35,903 bases of DNA from an uncultured Christensenellaceae bacterium. GTDB lineage: Bacteria > Bacillota > Clostridia > Christensenellales > Pumilibacteraceae. Positions 22,668 through 31,032 of the stretch are shown one piece after another (the stretch's first letter is position 1; each line of letters begins with the position of its first letter). The stretch covers positions 1-35,903 of the forward strand of contig CAJULE010000024.1 in the NCBI GenBank assembly GCA_910587445.1, read 5' to 3'. The notes under the pieces were generated by a model, which did no database searches, had not been told where the DNA came from, and saw only the letters and a program-made list of their open reading frames with translations. The position numbers and the translations under genes are program-made.

Positions 22668-23834
22668 TCAAAAGCTCGCTTCGAGGACGGCGCGAATGTC
22701 TTTTTCTCCGAACACCTTATATCCGCCGTCCATGACAAGAGTGCTCTTTATCATGCCGTCGAGCATTTCCTTTTTCGCTCCGAGCTCGGTTATGTTCATT
22801 ACGAGACCGATTTTTTTCATCCATGCTTCCATTGCAACCAAGCCCTCTCGCGCGATCTGCTCGTTTGTTTTGCCCTCGGGCTTTACCTGCCAGACGTTCA
22901 CCGCATAGCGCGCAAATTTTTCCGTGCCGTAAGGAAGGATATACCGATAGTACGGCATGGATACCGCCGCAAGCGTCATTCCGTGCGTCGCGTCGGTATG
23001 AGCGGCAACCGCCTGACCGAGCATATGCACCATCCAATCCGTAGTCTTACCCTTCGCCACAAGCGTGTTGAGCGCCCATGTCGCTATCCACATTATGTTG
23101 CTGCGAGCCTCGTAATCAGTGGGATTTTCTACGGCGATATTCGCGCTGTGAATGAGCGAGCGGAGAAGTCCCTCCATGATGTAATCGCTCGTGTTGTCGT
23201 CCGTGCCCGAAAAATACTGTTCGAGAATGTGCGACATGATGTCGTAAATGCCAGAAATCATCTGATACTTGGGAAGCGTATAAGTAAATTCGGGATTGAG
23301 CACGGAAAACTTCGGGAACACTTTTTCGCCGAATACGTGCCCTATCTTGAGCTTTTGCGCGTGGTTGGTTATGACGGATCCGCCGTTCATTTCGCTGCCC
23401 GTTCCGACCATGGTGAGCACACAGCCGACGGGAATAATGTCGCAAGTTACGTCGTCGAATCGGATAAAGTATTTATCCCATGCGTCGTCGCCGCAATGTA
23501 CCGACACCGAAACGGCTTTCGCATAGTCGCAGACCGAACCGCCGCCGACGGCGAGTATTAGGTCGGCTTTCGCTTTCTTTGCGCGCTCGATACCCTCGTT
23601 CAGCTTTTCCGAAGTGGGGTTCGGCATTACGCCTGCGTCCTCATGGATGACTTTGCCGTTTGCCTTGAGGATTGCGATCACTTTATCATAGATACCGTTC
23701 TTCTTGATCGAGCCGCCGCCGTAAACCAAAAGCACGTTCTTCCCGTGTTTGGGAAGCTCCTCGTTAAGACCGTCGAGCGCGTCCTTGCCGAAGTAAAGTT
23801 TCGTGGGGTTGCAATAGGTGAAATTTCCCAACAT
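22668..23834 (-). CDS. Iron-containing alcohol dehydrogenase (BdhA/YqhD-like)
   Basis: This 388-residue group III alcohol dehydrogenase opens with FTYCNPTKLYFGKDAL, typical of butanol dehydrogenases and YqhD. The nucleotide-binding segment is ILAVGGGSVCDYAKAV; iron ligands are read in SGIYDIMSHILEQY (Asp and His), DWMVHMLGQAVAAHTDATHGMTLA (two His). GTGSEMNGGSVITN is also conserved. YqhD-like enzymes reduce a broad range of short aldehydes with NADPH. AAGGAG lies before the ATG. It stands in the LysR-linked cluster between an Fe-S flavoprotein and a flavodoxin-AKR. Confidence 0.93.
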   Translation of the reverse strand: MLGNFTYCNPTKLYFGKDALDGLNEELPKHGKNVLLVYGGGSIKKNGIYDKVIAILKANGKVIHEDAGVMPNPTSEKLNEGIERAKKAKADLILAVGGGSVCDYAKAVSVSVHCGDDAWDKYFIRFDDVTCDIIPVGCVLTMVGTGSEMNGGSVITNHAQKLKIGHVFGEKVFPKFSVLNPEFTYTLPKYQMISGIYDIMSHILEQYFSGTDDNTSDYIMEGLLRSLIHSANIAVENPTDYEARSNIMWIATWALNTLVAKGKTTDWMVHMLGQAVAAHTDATHGMTLAAVSMPYYRYILPYGTEKFARYAVNVWQVKPEGKTNEQIAREGLVAMEAWMKKIGLVMNITELGAKKEMLDGMIKSTLVMDGGYKVFGEKDIRAVLEASF

Positions 23835-23870
23835 GATTTTATCTCCTTGATACGATTTATTTTTCTGTGT

Positions 23871-24494
23871 TTATCTTATAAAATTAGTGCGAGCGCCTCT
23901 TTCCGCCTGCGGCGCATTTATGCCCGCCTGCTTTCCCGCCTCGATACACTTTAAGATCCACGCCATATTTCTTGCAAGATTTCTCATCGTCTGCATACCT
24001 TCCGCGTCCCGCCTCGTCTCTTCGGGCGTGTTTCCGTGCACCATGTTCCAATAAGTCGAAGATATAACAGGCATTTGCGATATTGTCAAATGCTTTACGA
24101 TCGCATCGAGAGCCGCCGTCGTACCTCCGCGACGGGCGGACGCTATGACCGCCGCGGGTTTTTGCGCAAAATTGCCGACTGCCGCATAGAACATTCTGTC
24201 CATAACGGAAAGAATACGTCCCGAAGGGTGTGCATAATATACGGGAGTTCCGAAAACGAAGCCGTCCGCCGTTTCGGCTTTTGCGATCCATTCGTTTACG
24301 AAATCGTCCGCAAACACGCATTTCCCTTTTCCGACGCAGCCGCCGCAACCGATACAGTCCCGCACCGGCTTATTCCCCGCGTGCAGGATCTCCGTCTCTA
24401 TGCTCTCCGCACCGAGTATTTCGGCGATCTCCGAAAGAGCGGTATACGTACATCCGTTTGCCCTCGGGCTTCCGTTAAACAGTAAGACCTTCAT
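23871..24494 (-). CDS. Iron-sulfur flavoprotein / NAD(P)H-dependent FMN reductase family
   Basis: This 207-residue flavodoxin-like protein has LFNGSPRANGCTYTAL (FMN phosphate loop), FVFGTPVYYAHPSGRILSVMDRMF and ASARRGGTTAALDAI. Residues about 47-60 hold DCIGCGGCVGKGKC, a compact CX2CX2CX5C motif like that binding the [4Fe-4S] cluster in archaeal Isf proteins. It is likely a cytosolic electron-transfer flavoprotein or quinone reductase; the partner is unknown. It starts 3 nt after the acetyltransferase stop and ends 36 nt before the dehydrogenase start. Confidence 0.85.
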   Translation of the reverse strand: MKVLLFNGSPRANGCTYTALSEIAEILGAESIETEILHAGNKPVRDCIGCGGCVGKGKCVFADDFVNEWIAKAETADGFVFGTPVYYAHPSGRILSVMDRMFYAAVGNFAQKPAAVIASARRGGTTAALDAIVKHLTISQMPVISSTYWNMVHGNTPEETRRDAEGMQTMRNLARNMAWILKCIEAGKQAGINAPQAERGARTNFIR

Positions 24495-24497
24495 TAT

Positions 24498-25067
24498 TCA
24501 CACCTCGATCTGTTTTATTATTTTTGCGGGCACTCCCGCGACCACCGAGTTCTCGGGCACGTCCTTAGTCACCACGGCGCCCGCGGCAACGACCGAATTG
24601 TCGCCTACGGTCACTCCGGGGCAAACGGTCGCGTGCGCGCCTATCCAAACGCGCTTGCCTATCTTGACGGGAGCGGGAAACATATTCGCCCGCTTTTCGG
24701 GATCCAAATCGTGATTAAGCGTCGCTATGACCACCTGTTGCCCTATGAGAGCGTCGTCGCCTATCTCTATTCCACCCTGGTCCTGAAAGCAGCACCCGGA
24801 ATTGATAAAGACGCCCTTTCCCACCTTGATGTTCTGACCGTAGTCCGCATAAAATGGCGGAAACATCACAAATCCCGAATCGACTCGCCGTCCCGTCAGT
24901 TCGGAGAACAACTCGCGTATCTCGTCGGGCGTATGATATCCGCAGTTTAACCGCGAAGTTATCTCCGACGCACGTCCCGCCGCCTCATGCATATGAAGGT
25001 GCGCGGGCGAATCGGCCTCTATATACGCTTTCCGTTTCATTTCCTGCTTGAACCGCTTTGCATCCAT
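24498..25067 (-). CDS. Sugar O-acetyltransferase (Maa/LacA family, hexapeptide repeat)
   Basis: This 189-residue left-handed beta-helix acetyltransferase has an N-terminal maltose-acetyltransferase helical domain (RASEITSRLNCGYHTPDEIRELFSELTG) and hexapeptide repeats from about residue 65: NIKVGKGVFINSGC, IEIGDDALIGQQVVIATLNHD (catalytic His), VWIGAHATVCPGVTVGDNSVVAAGAVVTKDVP. It would acetylate a sugar or similar hydroxyl using acetyl-CoA. The start at 25067 has GGAGG upstream; the longer frame reaching into the LysR promoter is not credible. First gene of the minus-strand redox cluster, divergent from lysR. Confidence 0.9.
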   Translation of the reverse strand: MDAKRFKQEMKRKAYIEADSPAHLHMHEAAGRASEITSRLNCGYHTPDEIRELFSELTGRRVDSGFVMFPPFYADYGQNIKVGKGVFINSGCCFQDQGGIEIGDDALIGQQVVIATLNHDLDPEKRANMFPAPVKIGKRVWIGAHATVCPGVTVGDNSVVAAGAVVTKDVPENSVVAGVPAKIIKQIEV

Positions 25068-25149
25068 ACTATGCCTCCGACAATACATATATATTTTATT
25101 TAAACTCAAGCAATATGTCAAATACTTATATTTTATGGCATACCCATAA

Positions 25150-25178
25150 TTGACAGGCATATCATCTTGTGCTATACT
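25150..25178 (+). promoter_or_regulatory. Promoter of the lysR-type gene
   Basis: TTGACA (25150-25155), 17 nt, then TATACT (25173-25178), 21 nt before the ATG. The 133-nt divergent gap is AT-rich and must also hold the promoter and LysR sites of the redox cluster, which I could not pin down. Confidence 0.75.
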
Positions 25179-25199
25179 GAAAAGAAGGACGGTGAAAAA

Positions 25200-26075
25200 A
25201 TGGAACTCAGGGAGCTCAAATATTTTTTGGCGGTAGCAAGAGAAGAAAGCATTTCCAAAGCGGCTTCGGCGCTGTTTGTCACACAACCCAATCTGTCGCG
25301 GCAAATGCAAAATCTCGAAAAAGAAATAGGACAAAAACTGTTCGAGCGCGGCAGCAGAAAAATCATACTCACCCAGGCGGGACAGCTTCTTAAAAAGCGA
25401 GCGGAGGAAATCCTCGATTTATATGCCAAAACCGAAACCGAACTGAGCACTCCCATTACGGACATAAGCGGCGACATATATATCGGCGGAGGAGAAAGCT
25501 ACGTCATGGGGCTCATCGCCAAATCTGTGCTCAACGTGCAATGCGAGTATCCGAAAGTAAAATTCCATCTGTTCAGCGGCGACAGCGCCACCGTTTCCGA
25601 AAGGCTGGACAAGGGGCTTATAGATTTCGGAATTTTCATAGATCCGTTCGACGTAAGCAAGTACGACTTTTTACCGCTGCCGTTCACCGATACTTGGGGT
25701 GTGCTTATGCCCCGGGACAGTCCGCTTGCCGATAAAGAATATGTTACGCCCGAAGATCTATGGGATAAACCGCTCATTCTTTCCCGGCAGTCTCTCGGCA
25801 AAAACATGGTCAGCGACTGGTTTTCGAAAGCCCCGAAAGAGCTTAATGTGGTTGCGACCGGCAATCTGCTGTATAATATGTCTCTGCTTGTCAACGAAGG
25901 CGTAGGCTATGCCGTCTGTCTCGATAAAATAATACGAACGGACGGTGACTGCAACCTCTGTTTTCGACCGCTTTTCCCAAAGCTGGAGTCACACCTCAAT
26001 ATCGCCTGGAAAAAGCACCAGGTGTTCCCAAAATGTACGGAGATCTTTTTGAAACGTCTGCAAGAAATAATTTAA
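25200..26075 (+). CDS. LysR-family transcriptional regulator
   Basis: This 291-residue regulator has the N-terminal winged helix-turn-helix MELRELKYFLAVAREESI and SKAASALFVTQPNLSRQMQNLEKEIGQKLFERG, the LysR hallmark, followed by a periplasmic-binding-type effector domain (about 90-290). It is divergent from the acetyltransferase-flavoprotein-dehydrogenase-AKR cluster, so it is its likely activator in response to an aldehyde, quinone or other redox signal; this is inferred from position. AAGGACGG lies before the ATG at 25200. Confidence 0.93.
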   Translation: MELRELKYFLAVAREESISKAASALFVTQPNLSRQMQNLEKEIGQKLFERGSRKIILTQAGQLLKKRAEEILDLYAKTETELSTPITDISGDIYIGGGESYVMGLIAKSVLNVQCEYPKVKFHLFSGDSATVSERLDKGLIDFGIFIDPFDVSKYDFLPLPFTDTWGVLMPRDSPLADKEYVTPEDLWDKPLILSRQSLGKNMVSDWFSKAPKELNVVATGNLLYNMSLLVNEGVGYAVCLDKIIRTDGDCNLCFRPLFPKLESHLNIAWKKHQVFPKCTEIFLKRLQEII

Positions 26076-26160
26076 TCAAACGGGCATGACTCACGCATAC
26101 CCCCCCCCTTCTTTTTTCAAACGGCAACAATTCCGAATCAAAATCCGAATAGCCCAAAGC

Positions 26161-26206
26161 TGCGCCGTACGACAACATTTCATACGGCGCACTATTTATA
26201 ATTTTT
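26161..26206 (+). terminator. Terminator of the lysR gene
   Basis: TGCGCCGTA (26161-26169) pairs perfectly with TACGGCGCA (26183-26191), followed by CTATTTATAATTTTT. Confidence 0.65.
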
Positions 26207-26228
26207 CGGCGCACTATTTATAATTTTT
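26185..26228 (+). repeat. 22-bp exact tandem duplication
   Basis: A 22-bp unit beginning CGGCGCACTATTTATAA is present twice back to back (26185-26206 and 26207-26228), with a partial third CGGCG at 26231. It duplicates the descending arm and T tract of the lysR terminator. Confidence 0.85.
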
Positions 26229-26441
26229 TTCGGCGACGCAAAATAAGCGAACAATGCCAACGGTTTTTTGTTATATTATCCATACGAGAAAGCAATAAAT
26301 CCCAAAAGTTTTATCTGCCTTTCGAGGTATTTTTTCGTCCGTGGTATGACTTACCAATCGAATTCAAAGTACTTAAAATAATGATCTTGCGCTCTTTCGA
26401 TTTAGTAATACCCTTTCACCACGCACGGACAGTTTACGTAA

Positions 26442-27206
26442 TTAATTGTCCGTACAATAGAAATGAGGTTCATACCAATGAGAAAAATGATATATGTTAT
26501 CGTTTGAAAGATAATTATTCGAACAAAAGCACATATCAATATCTGCATCCCCCAATATGTCATAAACCCAATCCTTCCAATCGGTATCCAATTCTAAATT
26601 ATCGTTACTTTCTATTAAAAATTCAGACTCTTCTTCCACTAATACTAAAATTAGCTCTTCCAATACGCTATGAGCAACAATCTCATGCCCGAGTTTAGCA
26701 TGGCGTCTCAATCGAATTAAACTCGTTTTCATAATATATAAGAATTCATAATCGTAATTCAACAGAAATTGCATCGGAAGTAAAGATCGGAGATAAGAGG
26801 CACCCAATTGTCCGATATGAGTTCCCTTTGGTAGTTTTGACAGTTCTTCCAAATCTTGCTCGATATAGTCAAGCAATATATCGCTTCCTATCGAAAATGA
26901 AATAGCAGCTATCTCCCCGAAATTATCTTCCAAATATTTTGACCATGAGTCATGGTTATGATAATCTGCAACATCAAACAAGTTTTCTTCCTCTTCCGCC
27001 ACAGGCAAACGCATCCAATTCAGCGCCTTACAAACCCCCTTACATTTATCATGTCGAATAGATTCTCCCGCCTCATAACGGCTCCACGTCTTCGTACCTA
27101 CGCCCGCTCTTTTTGCCGCTTCTTCAATGGTTAAATGTAACTCGTTTCTTCTATATCTGATTTTTTCTGCCAAATCAAGATTTCCGCTTATTGCCCTTTG
27201 CGCCAT
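26442..27206 (-). CDS. XRE-family helix-turn-helix regulator with long C-terminal domain
   Basis: The protein has 254 residues. Residues about 10-70 are an XRE HTH: LAEKIRYRRNELHLTIEEAAKRAGVGTKTWSRYEAGES is clearly two helices, a turn and a recognition helix. The remaining about 180 residues are acidic and helical with no family I recognise (KYLEDNFGEIAAISFSIGSDILLDYIE; LLPMQFLLNYDYEFLYIMKT; VLEELILVLVEEESEFLIES). The gene is AT-rich, unlike the core genes to its left. It is transcribed alone from a perfect sigma-A promoter overlapping a palindromic operator, consistent with autorepression. Confidence 0.85.
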   Translation of the reverse strand: MAQRAISGNLDLAEKIRYRRNELHLTIEEAAKRAGVGTKTWSRYEAGESIRHDKCKGVCKALNWMRLPVAEEEENLFDVADYHNHDSWSKYLEDNFGEIAAISFSIGSDILLDYIEQDLEELSKLPKGTHIGQLGASYLRSLLPMQFLLNYDYEFLYIMKTSLIRLRRHAKLGHEIVAHSVLEELILVLVEEESEFLIESNDNLELDTDWKDWVYDILGDADIDMCFCSNNYLSNDNIYHFSHWYEPHFYCTDN

Positions 27207-27228
27207 CTTTTGCTCCTAAAACCGTTTT

Positions 27229-27244
27229 TAGTGACTTGTCACTA
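27229..27244 (-). promoter_or_regulatory. Palindromic operator of the XRE gene
   Basis: TAGTGAC-AA-GTCACTA on the minus strand, a perfect 7-bp inverted repeat between the -10 box and the ribosome-binding site, is the likely autoregulatory site. Confidence 0.6.
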
Positions 27245-27251
27245 TACTGTC

Positions 27252-27280
27252 ATTATATCACAATATTGCAAGACTGTCAA
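27252..27280 (-). promoter_or_regulatory. XRE gene promoter
   Basis: On the minus strand TTGACA (27275-27280), exactly 17 nt, then TATAAT (27252-27257): both hexamers match consensus. Confidence 0.85.
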
Positions 27281-27427
27281 TAGAATTTATACTTAAAGAT
27301 CAAAAAACTTAAACAACATTACTCTAAATCACCTTAGATGTTAAAAAAACAAATAACGAAAAGCGTCTAAATGAAGCTGTATTACACCAAAAACAGTGAC
27401 TGCCGCTAAGAGTATGTTTAAAGCGAC

Positions 27428-27465
27428 AAAACAGCGGTTGCGTTTATTCACCACCGCTGTTTTTA
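27428..27465. terminator. Terminator after the helicase remnant
   Basis: AACAGCGGT (27430-27438) pairs with ACCGCTGTT (27453-27461), with A and T runs on both sides. A second perfect foldback, GCAATAAAAA/TTTTTATTGC (27469-27508), spans the helicase stop codon. Confidence 0.7.
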
Positions 27466-27501
27466 TATGCAATAAAAATCACTTAACTTTCCCAAGCGTT
27501 T

Positions 27502-27780
27502 TTATTGCATGATTTTCCGCAAATAATCATAAGTACCATCATAAAAAGATTTCTGACGAGTGCAATCGCCATCATTACCTTCCGGAATAAAAATAGCCAT
27601 GCCTTGGCGAGCACGCGTCAGTAAAACACGGTATGCGTTCTTTAAGTACAATCGGTTTTCTTTCGAATTAACATTATTCCATTTGTTACCAGTAAATGAA
27701 TTATAAGTCCAACCTCCGTTTGTAAAACGAAAATCAGCATCCCACGCTATAATACCACTTTTTTTGAATTTGTCAACACC
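27502..27780 (-). pseudogene. C-terminal remnant of a DUF2075-type helicase, cut by prophage integration
   Basis: On the minus strand a frame ending at TAA (27502-27504) encodes about 80 residues: IIAWDADFRFTNGG, then KENRLYLKNAYRVLLTRARQG, MAIFIPEGNDGD and FYDGTYDYLRKIM. The NAYRVLLTRARQGM stretch is the conserved superfamily-1 helicase motif VI of DUF2075 (Schlafen-type ATPase/helicase) proteins, and the following part is their normal C-terminus. There is no start codon or ATPase core: a stop codon in frame at 27781-27783 and phage sequence lie where the rest should be. Similarity to the family appears to end near 27748. Confidence 0.8.
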
Positions 27781-27839
27781 TTAAACGAAATTTGTGCGAA
27801 TTTTTACGAAAAACGCCTTTTTGTATATTTTAGTTATCG

Positions 27840-29426
27840 CTACATATCCTCTTTAATATCGACGCCGCACTTAAACTGAAACTCCAATTCGTGTTTGCCG
27901 TTGACTTTGATTACATCGACGATATGTCGAATAACCGCATCATCCATATAATCCACTCGCGGATTTGACAACAGCGCAAGCGCATCATCTAATCGTTTTT
28001 GTGCCAACTGGCTCTCGATGTTCCGCACCTTGACCTCGGACTCTTGCCGTTCGAGTTCCACTATTTGATTGCTAAGATCGGCGTATCTTGTTTCGTATTC
28101 GGCTAACGGTATATTCCCGTCGCGCTTGTCTTTGAAAAGCTCCAGCACCTTTTTACGTGTTCTTATCAGTTTTTCCTCTATGTTGTCCAAGCTTTGCGTA
28201 TCGGGTAAGTCGAGGCCTTCTTTTGTTGCGGCTTTTACGATTTCCAATATCTCTCCTGCGTCGCCTAACAACCGCCCGACGGCGCGTTTATACGCATCCA
28301 ATATGTCGGTTTCTTTTAACGGTTTCATATCACACGCCGCCCGATTTTTTTGGTGCGTTACGCAAACCCATGTCGGCACATATTCCCCGCTTGCCAATGC
28401 TCGACCAAATCGCCGCAGTTTTGCACCGCATTGACCGCACACAAGCAGCCCGCTTAATACGTACTTTCTGCTGTATTTTCCCTTACCCGTCTTCACGGAG
28501 GAGCGCAGTGTGTTGCGTCGCAATTTTTCAGCCTGCACCAAGTCGAACATCTCTTGGGAAATAATGGACGGATGGCTGTTTTTTACTTCATAGCTCGGTG
28601 CTTGCCCCTCGTTCTTCAATCTACGCTTGGAGAGAACATCGGGCTTAAATGTCTTTCCGAGAATAGCATTCCCCGTATATTTTTCATTCGAGAGAATGTT
28701 GATTATAGCGTTTGCTTTGAATTCGTTGCCGCGCTTTGTCCTTATCCCGGCAGCATTTAGTTCGTCGGCGATTTGTCTTACGGAATCGCCCGAAAGGTAA
28801 TTACGGAATATTCGCCTAATTATTTCAGCCTCTTCTTCGACTATAACGTACCCATCACCTTCTTTACGATAACCTAAAGATAGCGGATTGATGAGTACCT
28901 TCCCATCCTTGAATCGTTTTTGATACGCCCATTTTATATTTGTCGACATTGTGCGACTTTCCTGCTCTGCCATTGCCGCAAGAATTGTTATAAGCACGTC
29001 ACCGCCTGCTGTCATCGTGTCTATGTTTTGCACTTCGAAATATACGCTGACGCCCAATTCTCGCAACTCTCGAATATATTTTAACGTGTCTACGGTATTT
29101 CTGCCAAACCGCGATATGGATTTTACGAGTATGCGGTTTATCTTTTTTTCGCGGCAATCGGCTATCATTCGCATGAATTCTCTCCGCGTCTCGGCTTTCG
29201 TTCCCGACACACCCCAATCGGCATATCCTTGGACATAGTTCCACTTGGGATTGGATAATATTATCTCTTCAAAGTGTGCCTTTTGACGTTCATAGGAGTC
29301 CTCTTGTTCTTCGCTCTCCGTGCTGACACGCGCATAATATGTAACATTCTCCTTGGCTGTGACCGCCGTCATATTCGGGCGGAACAGCACGGGACGTTCT
29401 TGCACGATTCTATTGTTGATTGCCAT
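27840..29426 (-). CDS. Large serine recombinase 1 (site-specific integrase)
   Basis: This 528-residue protein has a resolvase catalytic domain (about 28-175) with YYARVSTESEEQEDS (nucleophilic Ser about 36), YADWGVSGTKAETRREF and the Arg-containing ILVKSISRFGRN; a recombinase domain (about 195-300) with GYRKEGDGYVIVEEEAEIIRRIF; and a zinc ribbon (about 330-375) with CGQCG and CVTHQKNRAAC. A coiled-coil region follows (about 410-485). It cuts and exchanges DNA at attP/attB to insert or excise the element. It is the gene nearest the left boundary and starts 2 nt after the stop of the second recombinase. Confidence 0.93.
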   Translation of the reverse strand: MAINNRIVQERPVLFRPNMTAVTAKENVTYYARVSTESEEQEDSYERQKAHFEEIILSNPKWNYVQGYADWGVSGTKAETRREFMRMIADCREKKINRILVKSISRFGRNTVDTLKYIRELRELGVSVYFEVQNIDTMTAGGDVLITILAAMAEQESRTMSTNIKWAYQKRFKDGKVLINPLSLGYRKEGDGYVIVEEEAEIIRRIFRNYLSGDSVRQIADELNAAGIRTKRGNEFKANAIINILSNEKYTGNAILGKTFKPDVLSKRRLKNEGQAPSYEVKNSHPSIISQEMFDLVQAEKLRRNTLRSSVKTGKGKYSRKYVLSGLLVCGQCGAKLRRFGRALASGEYVPTWVCVTHQKNRAACDMKPLKETDILDAYKRAVGRLLGDAGEILEIVKAATKEGLDLPDTQSLDNIEEKLIRTRKKVLELFKDKRDGNIPLAEYETRYADLSNQIVELERQESEVKVRNIESQLAQKRLDDALALLSNPRVDYMDDAVIRHIVDVIKVNGKHELEFQFKCGVDIKEDM

Positions 29427-29428
29427 TA

Positions 29429-30898
29429 TTACTTACCCTCCTGTTTCATCTGTTCTTTTTTCCTTTCCAACCACCCTTTTTTATTACCGGATGCACCATT
29501 TGAGTAATACCTACTTATTTTCGCTCCGTTCATAAAAGTGAACTCTACTTTTTTGGGATACATCGTTACATAGTCCAAAAATTTGTCTACTTTTTCGGCA
29601 TCGAATTCGCTTATATGCACAAGGTCGGTACGCGACACACCCCGCACTTCTCGATTGGATATCTCACTATAGATTTTATCGATTTTGGTTTTGAGCTCAC
29701 CCCATTCCCGATTATAGTCGGAGACTTCTATCATGCGATTGATTTTCATCGCATACAGTTCGCGCTCTTGCTCTAACAGCTCGGCAAGCTGTTGCTTAAA
29801 TTGTACGGTTTCCGCACTGTCTGGAAACTTTTCTACGAACTCGTTATAGCACTCTATAAACTTTTCTTTGAGCACCGAATCCTTAATCCGAGTACTGCAA
29901 CACGCATCCATCCCGTGCGCCTCCTTTTTCGTACATGCCCATATTTCCGTATGGTACGGCTTGTTGCAGTTTTGTATTTTATGCACGAATCCGCTTCCGC
30001 ACACGCCGCATCGTATTTTTTTGGTGAATGGATATCTCGGCATTTCCTGATTGAATTCGCTTTCTACCGCTCGTTCTATCCGTAGCTGTTGCACTCGATC
30101 AAAATCTTCGGGAGATATAATCGGCTCGTGCGTTTGCTCCATATAATATTGTTTCACTTGACCTGCATTCTTTTTCTGCGCCCCATTGACCTTAAATGTT
30201 TTTTGCATTAACGCACAACCCTTGTACTTTTCGTTTTTGAGGATATAGCTTATAGCGGCACGATGCCACTCCTTGTTCCCGATGCCGAGTGCATTCAGTT
30301 TGTTCGCTATTGTTTGCATTCCGTCGCCGTCTAAATACCATTGATATATTTGTTTAACCACAGCCGCTTCTTCGGGAACAATTACAAGCGTATTGTCTTC
30401 GTTTCGCATTCTATAACCATAAATTTGCGGACCTACGGTTATAAACCCGTTGCTGAATTTTTCGCGGTTTGCCCACGTTTGATTTTCGGCATAAATTTTA
30501 ATATCGTTTTCGGCAATAGAAGCGCCTACGGTTAAGAACAATTCGCTGTTTGGATCGAACGTGTCTATTTGTTCTTTTTCGAAAAAAACTTGTATCCCCG
30601 CATCCCGAAGCTGTCTTACTACTGTCAATAACTCTTCTACATTTCGTGCAAACCGCGCTATAGACTTGGTAAAGATGACATCGAATTTATTCGCTTTCGC
30701 GTCATCGAGCATTCGCAGTAGCTGCGGTCGTTTGTTCATTGACCGTCCGCTTATACCGTTGTCTGAGTATATCCCGACATATTCATATCCGCTGTCCGAC
30801 AATATTTTATCTTGCCAATATGACGTCTGATACTCCAAGCTGTGGATTTGCGCTTTACTCTTTGTGGATACTCTGCAATAAGCTACCGCACGTTTCAA
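29429..30898 (-). CDS. Large serine recombinase 2
   Basis: This protein is about 489 residues from a TTG at 30898 that has AGGAGG 6 nt upstream, giving MKRAVAYCRVSTKSKAQ; a GTG at 30913 lies on the ribosome-binding site. The order is as in recombinase 1: catalytic domain (AYCRVST; YSDNGISGRSMNKRPQL; IFTKSIARFARN), recombinase domain (VPEEAAVVKQIYQWYLDGDG), zinc ribbon (RCGVCGSGF; WACTKKEAHGMDACC) and helical C-terminus. The two are diverged paralogues, not a recent duplication. Such tandem pairs recall ccrA/ccrB, where both proteins are used for exchange; whether that holds here is unknown. Confidence 0.92.
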   Translation of the reverse strand: MKRAVAYCRVSTKSKAQIHSLEYQTSYWQDKILSDSGYEYVGIYSDNGISGRSMNKRPQLLRMLDDAKANKFDVIFTKSIARFARNVEELLTVVRQLRDAGIQVFFEKEQIDTFDPNSELFLTVGASIAENDIKIYAENQTWANREKFSNGFITVGPQIYGYRMRNEDNTLVIVPEEAAVVKQIYQWYLDGDGMQTIANKLNALGIGNKEWHRAAISYILKNEKYKGCALMQKTFKVNGAQKKNAGQVKQYYMEQTHEPIISPEDFDRVQQLRIERAVESEFNQEMPRYPFTKKIRCGVCGSGFVHKIQNCNKPYHTEIWACTKKEAHGMDACCSTRIKDSVLKEKFIECYNEFVEKFPDSAETVQFKQQLAELLEQERELYAMKINRMIEVSDYNREWGELKTKIDKIYSEISNREVRGVSRTDLVHISEFDAEKVDKFLDYVTMYPKKVEFTFMNGAKISRYYSNGASGNKKGWLERKKEQMKQEGK

Positions 30899-30947
30899 TA
30901 CATACCTCCTCACTACACTCTGCTTATTTTCGGACTTGAATGTAGCC

Positions 30948-30988
30948 TAAAAAAATTTGCCCTACCCATTGTCGCAGGGTAGGACAAA
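30948..30988 (-). terminator. Terminator of the prophage late operon
   Basis: On the minus strand a 10-11-bp stem, GTCCTACCC with GGGTAGGGC, is followed by a T7 run. It separates the late genes from the recombinase genes. Confidence 0.85.
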
Positions 30989-31032
30989 TAGTACCGTAAA
31001 AAATCGAAAGAGCCCAGCGAAAATAGGCTATT

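Larger units (their letters stand above)
26076..26441. other. Gene-free region between lysR and the XRE gene
   Basis: The region holds a C9 run (26100-26108), a lysR terminator and a 22-bp tandem duplication (26185-26228). Near the XRE end, ACGGACA/TGTCCGT forms a 7-bp foldback overlapping the XRE stop codon. I see no gene. Confidence 0.5.

Noticed and set aside
27430..27508. CRISPR-like repeat
   Set aside because: Only two different hairpins, no regularly spaced identical repeats, and no cas genes.
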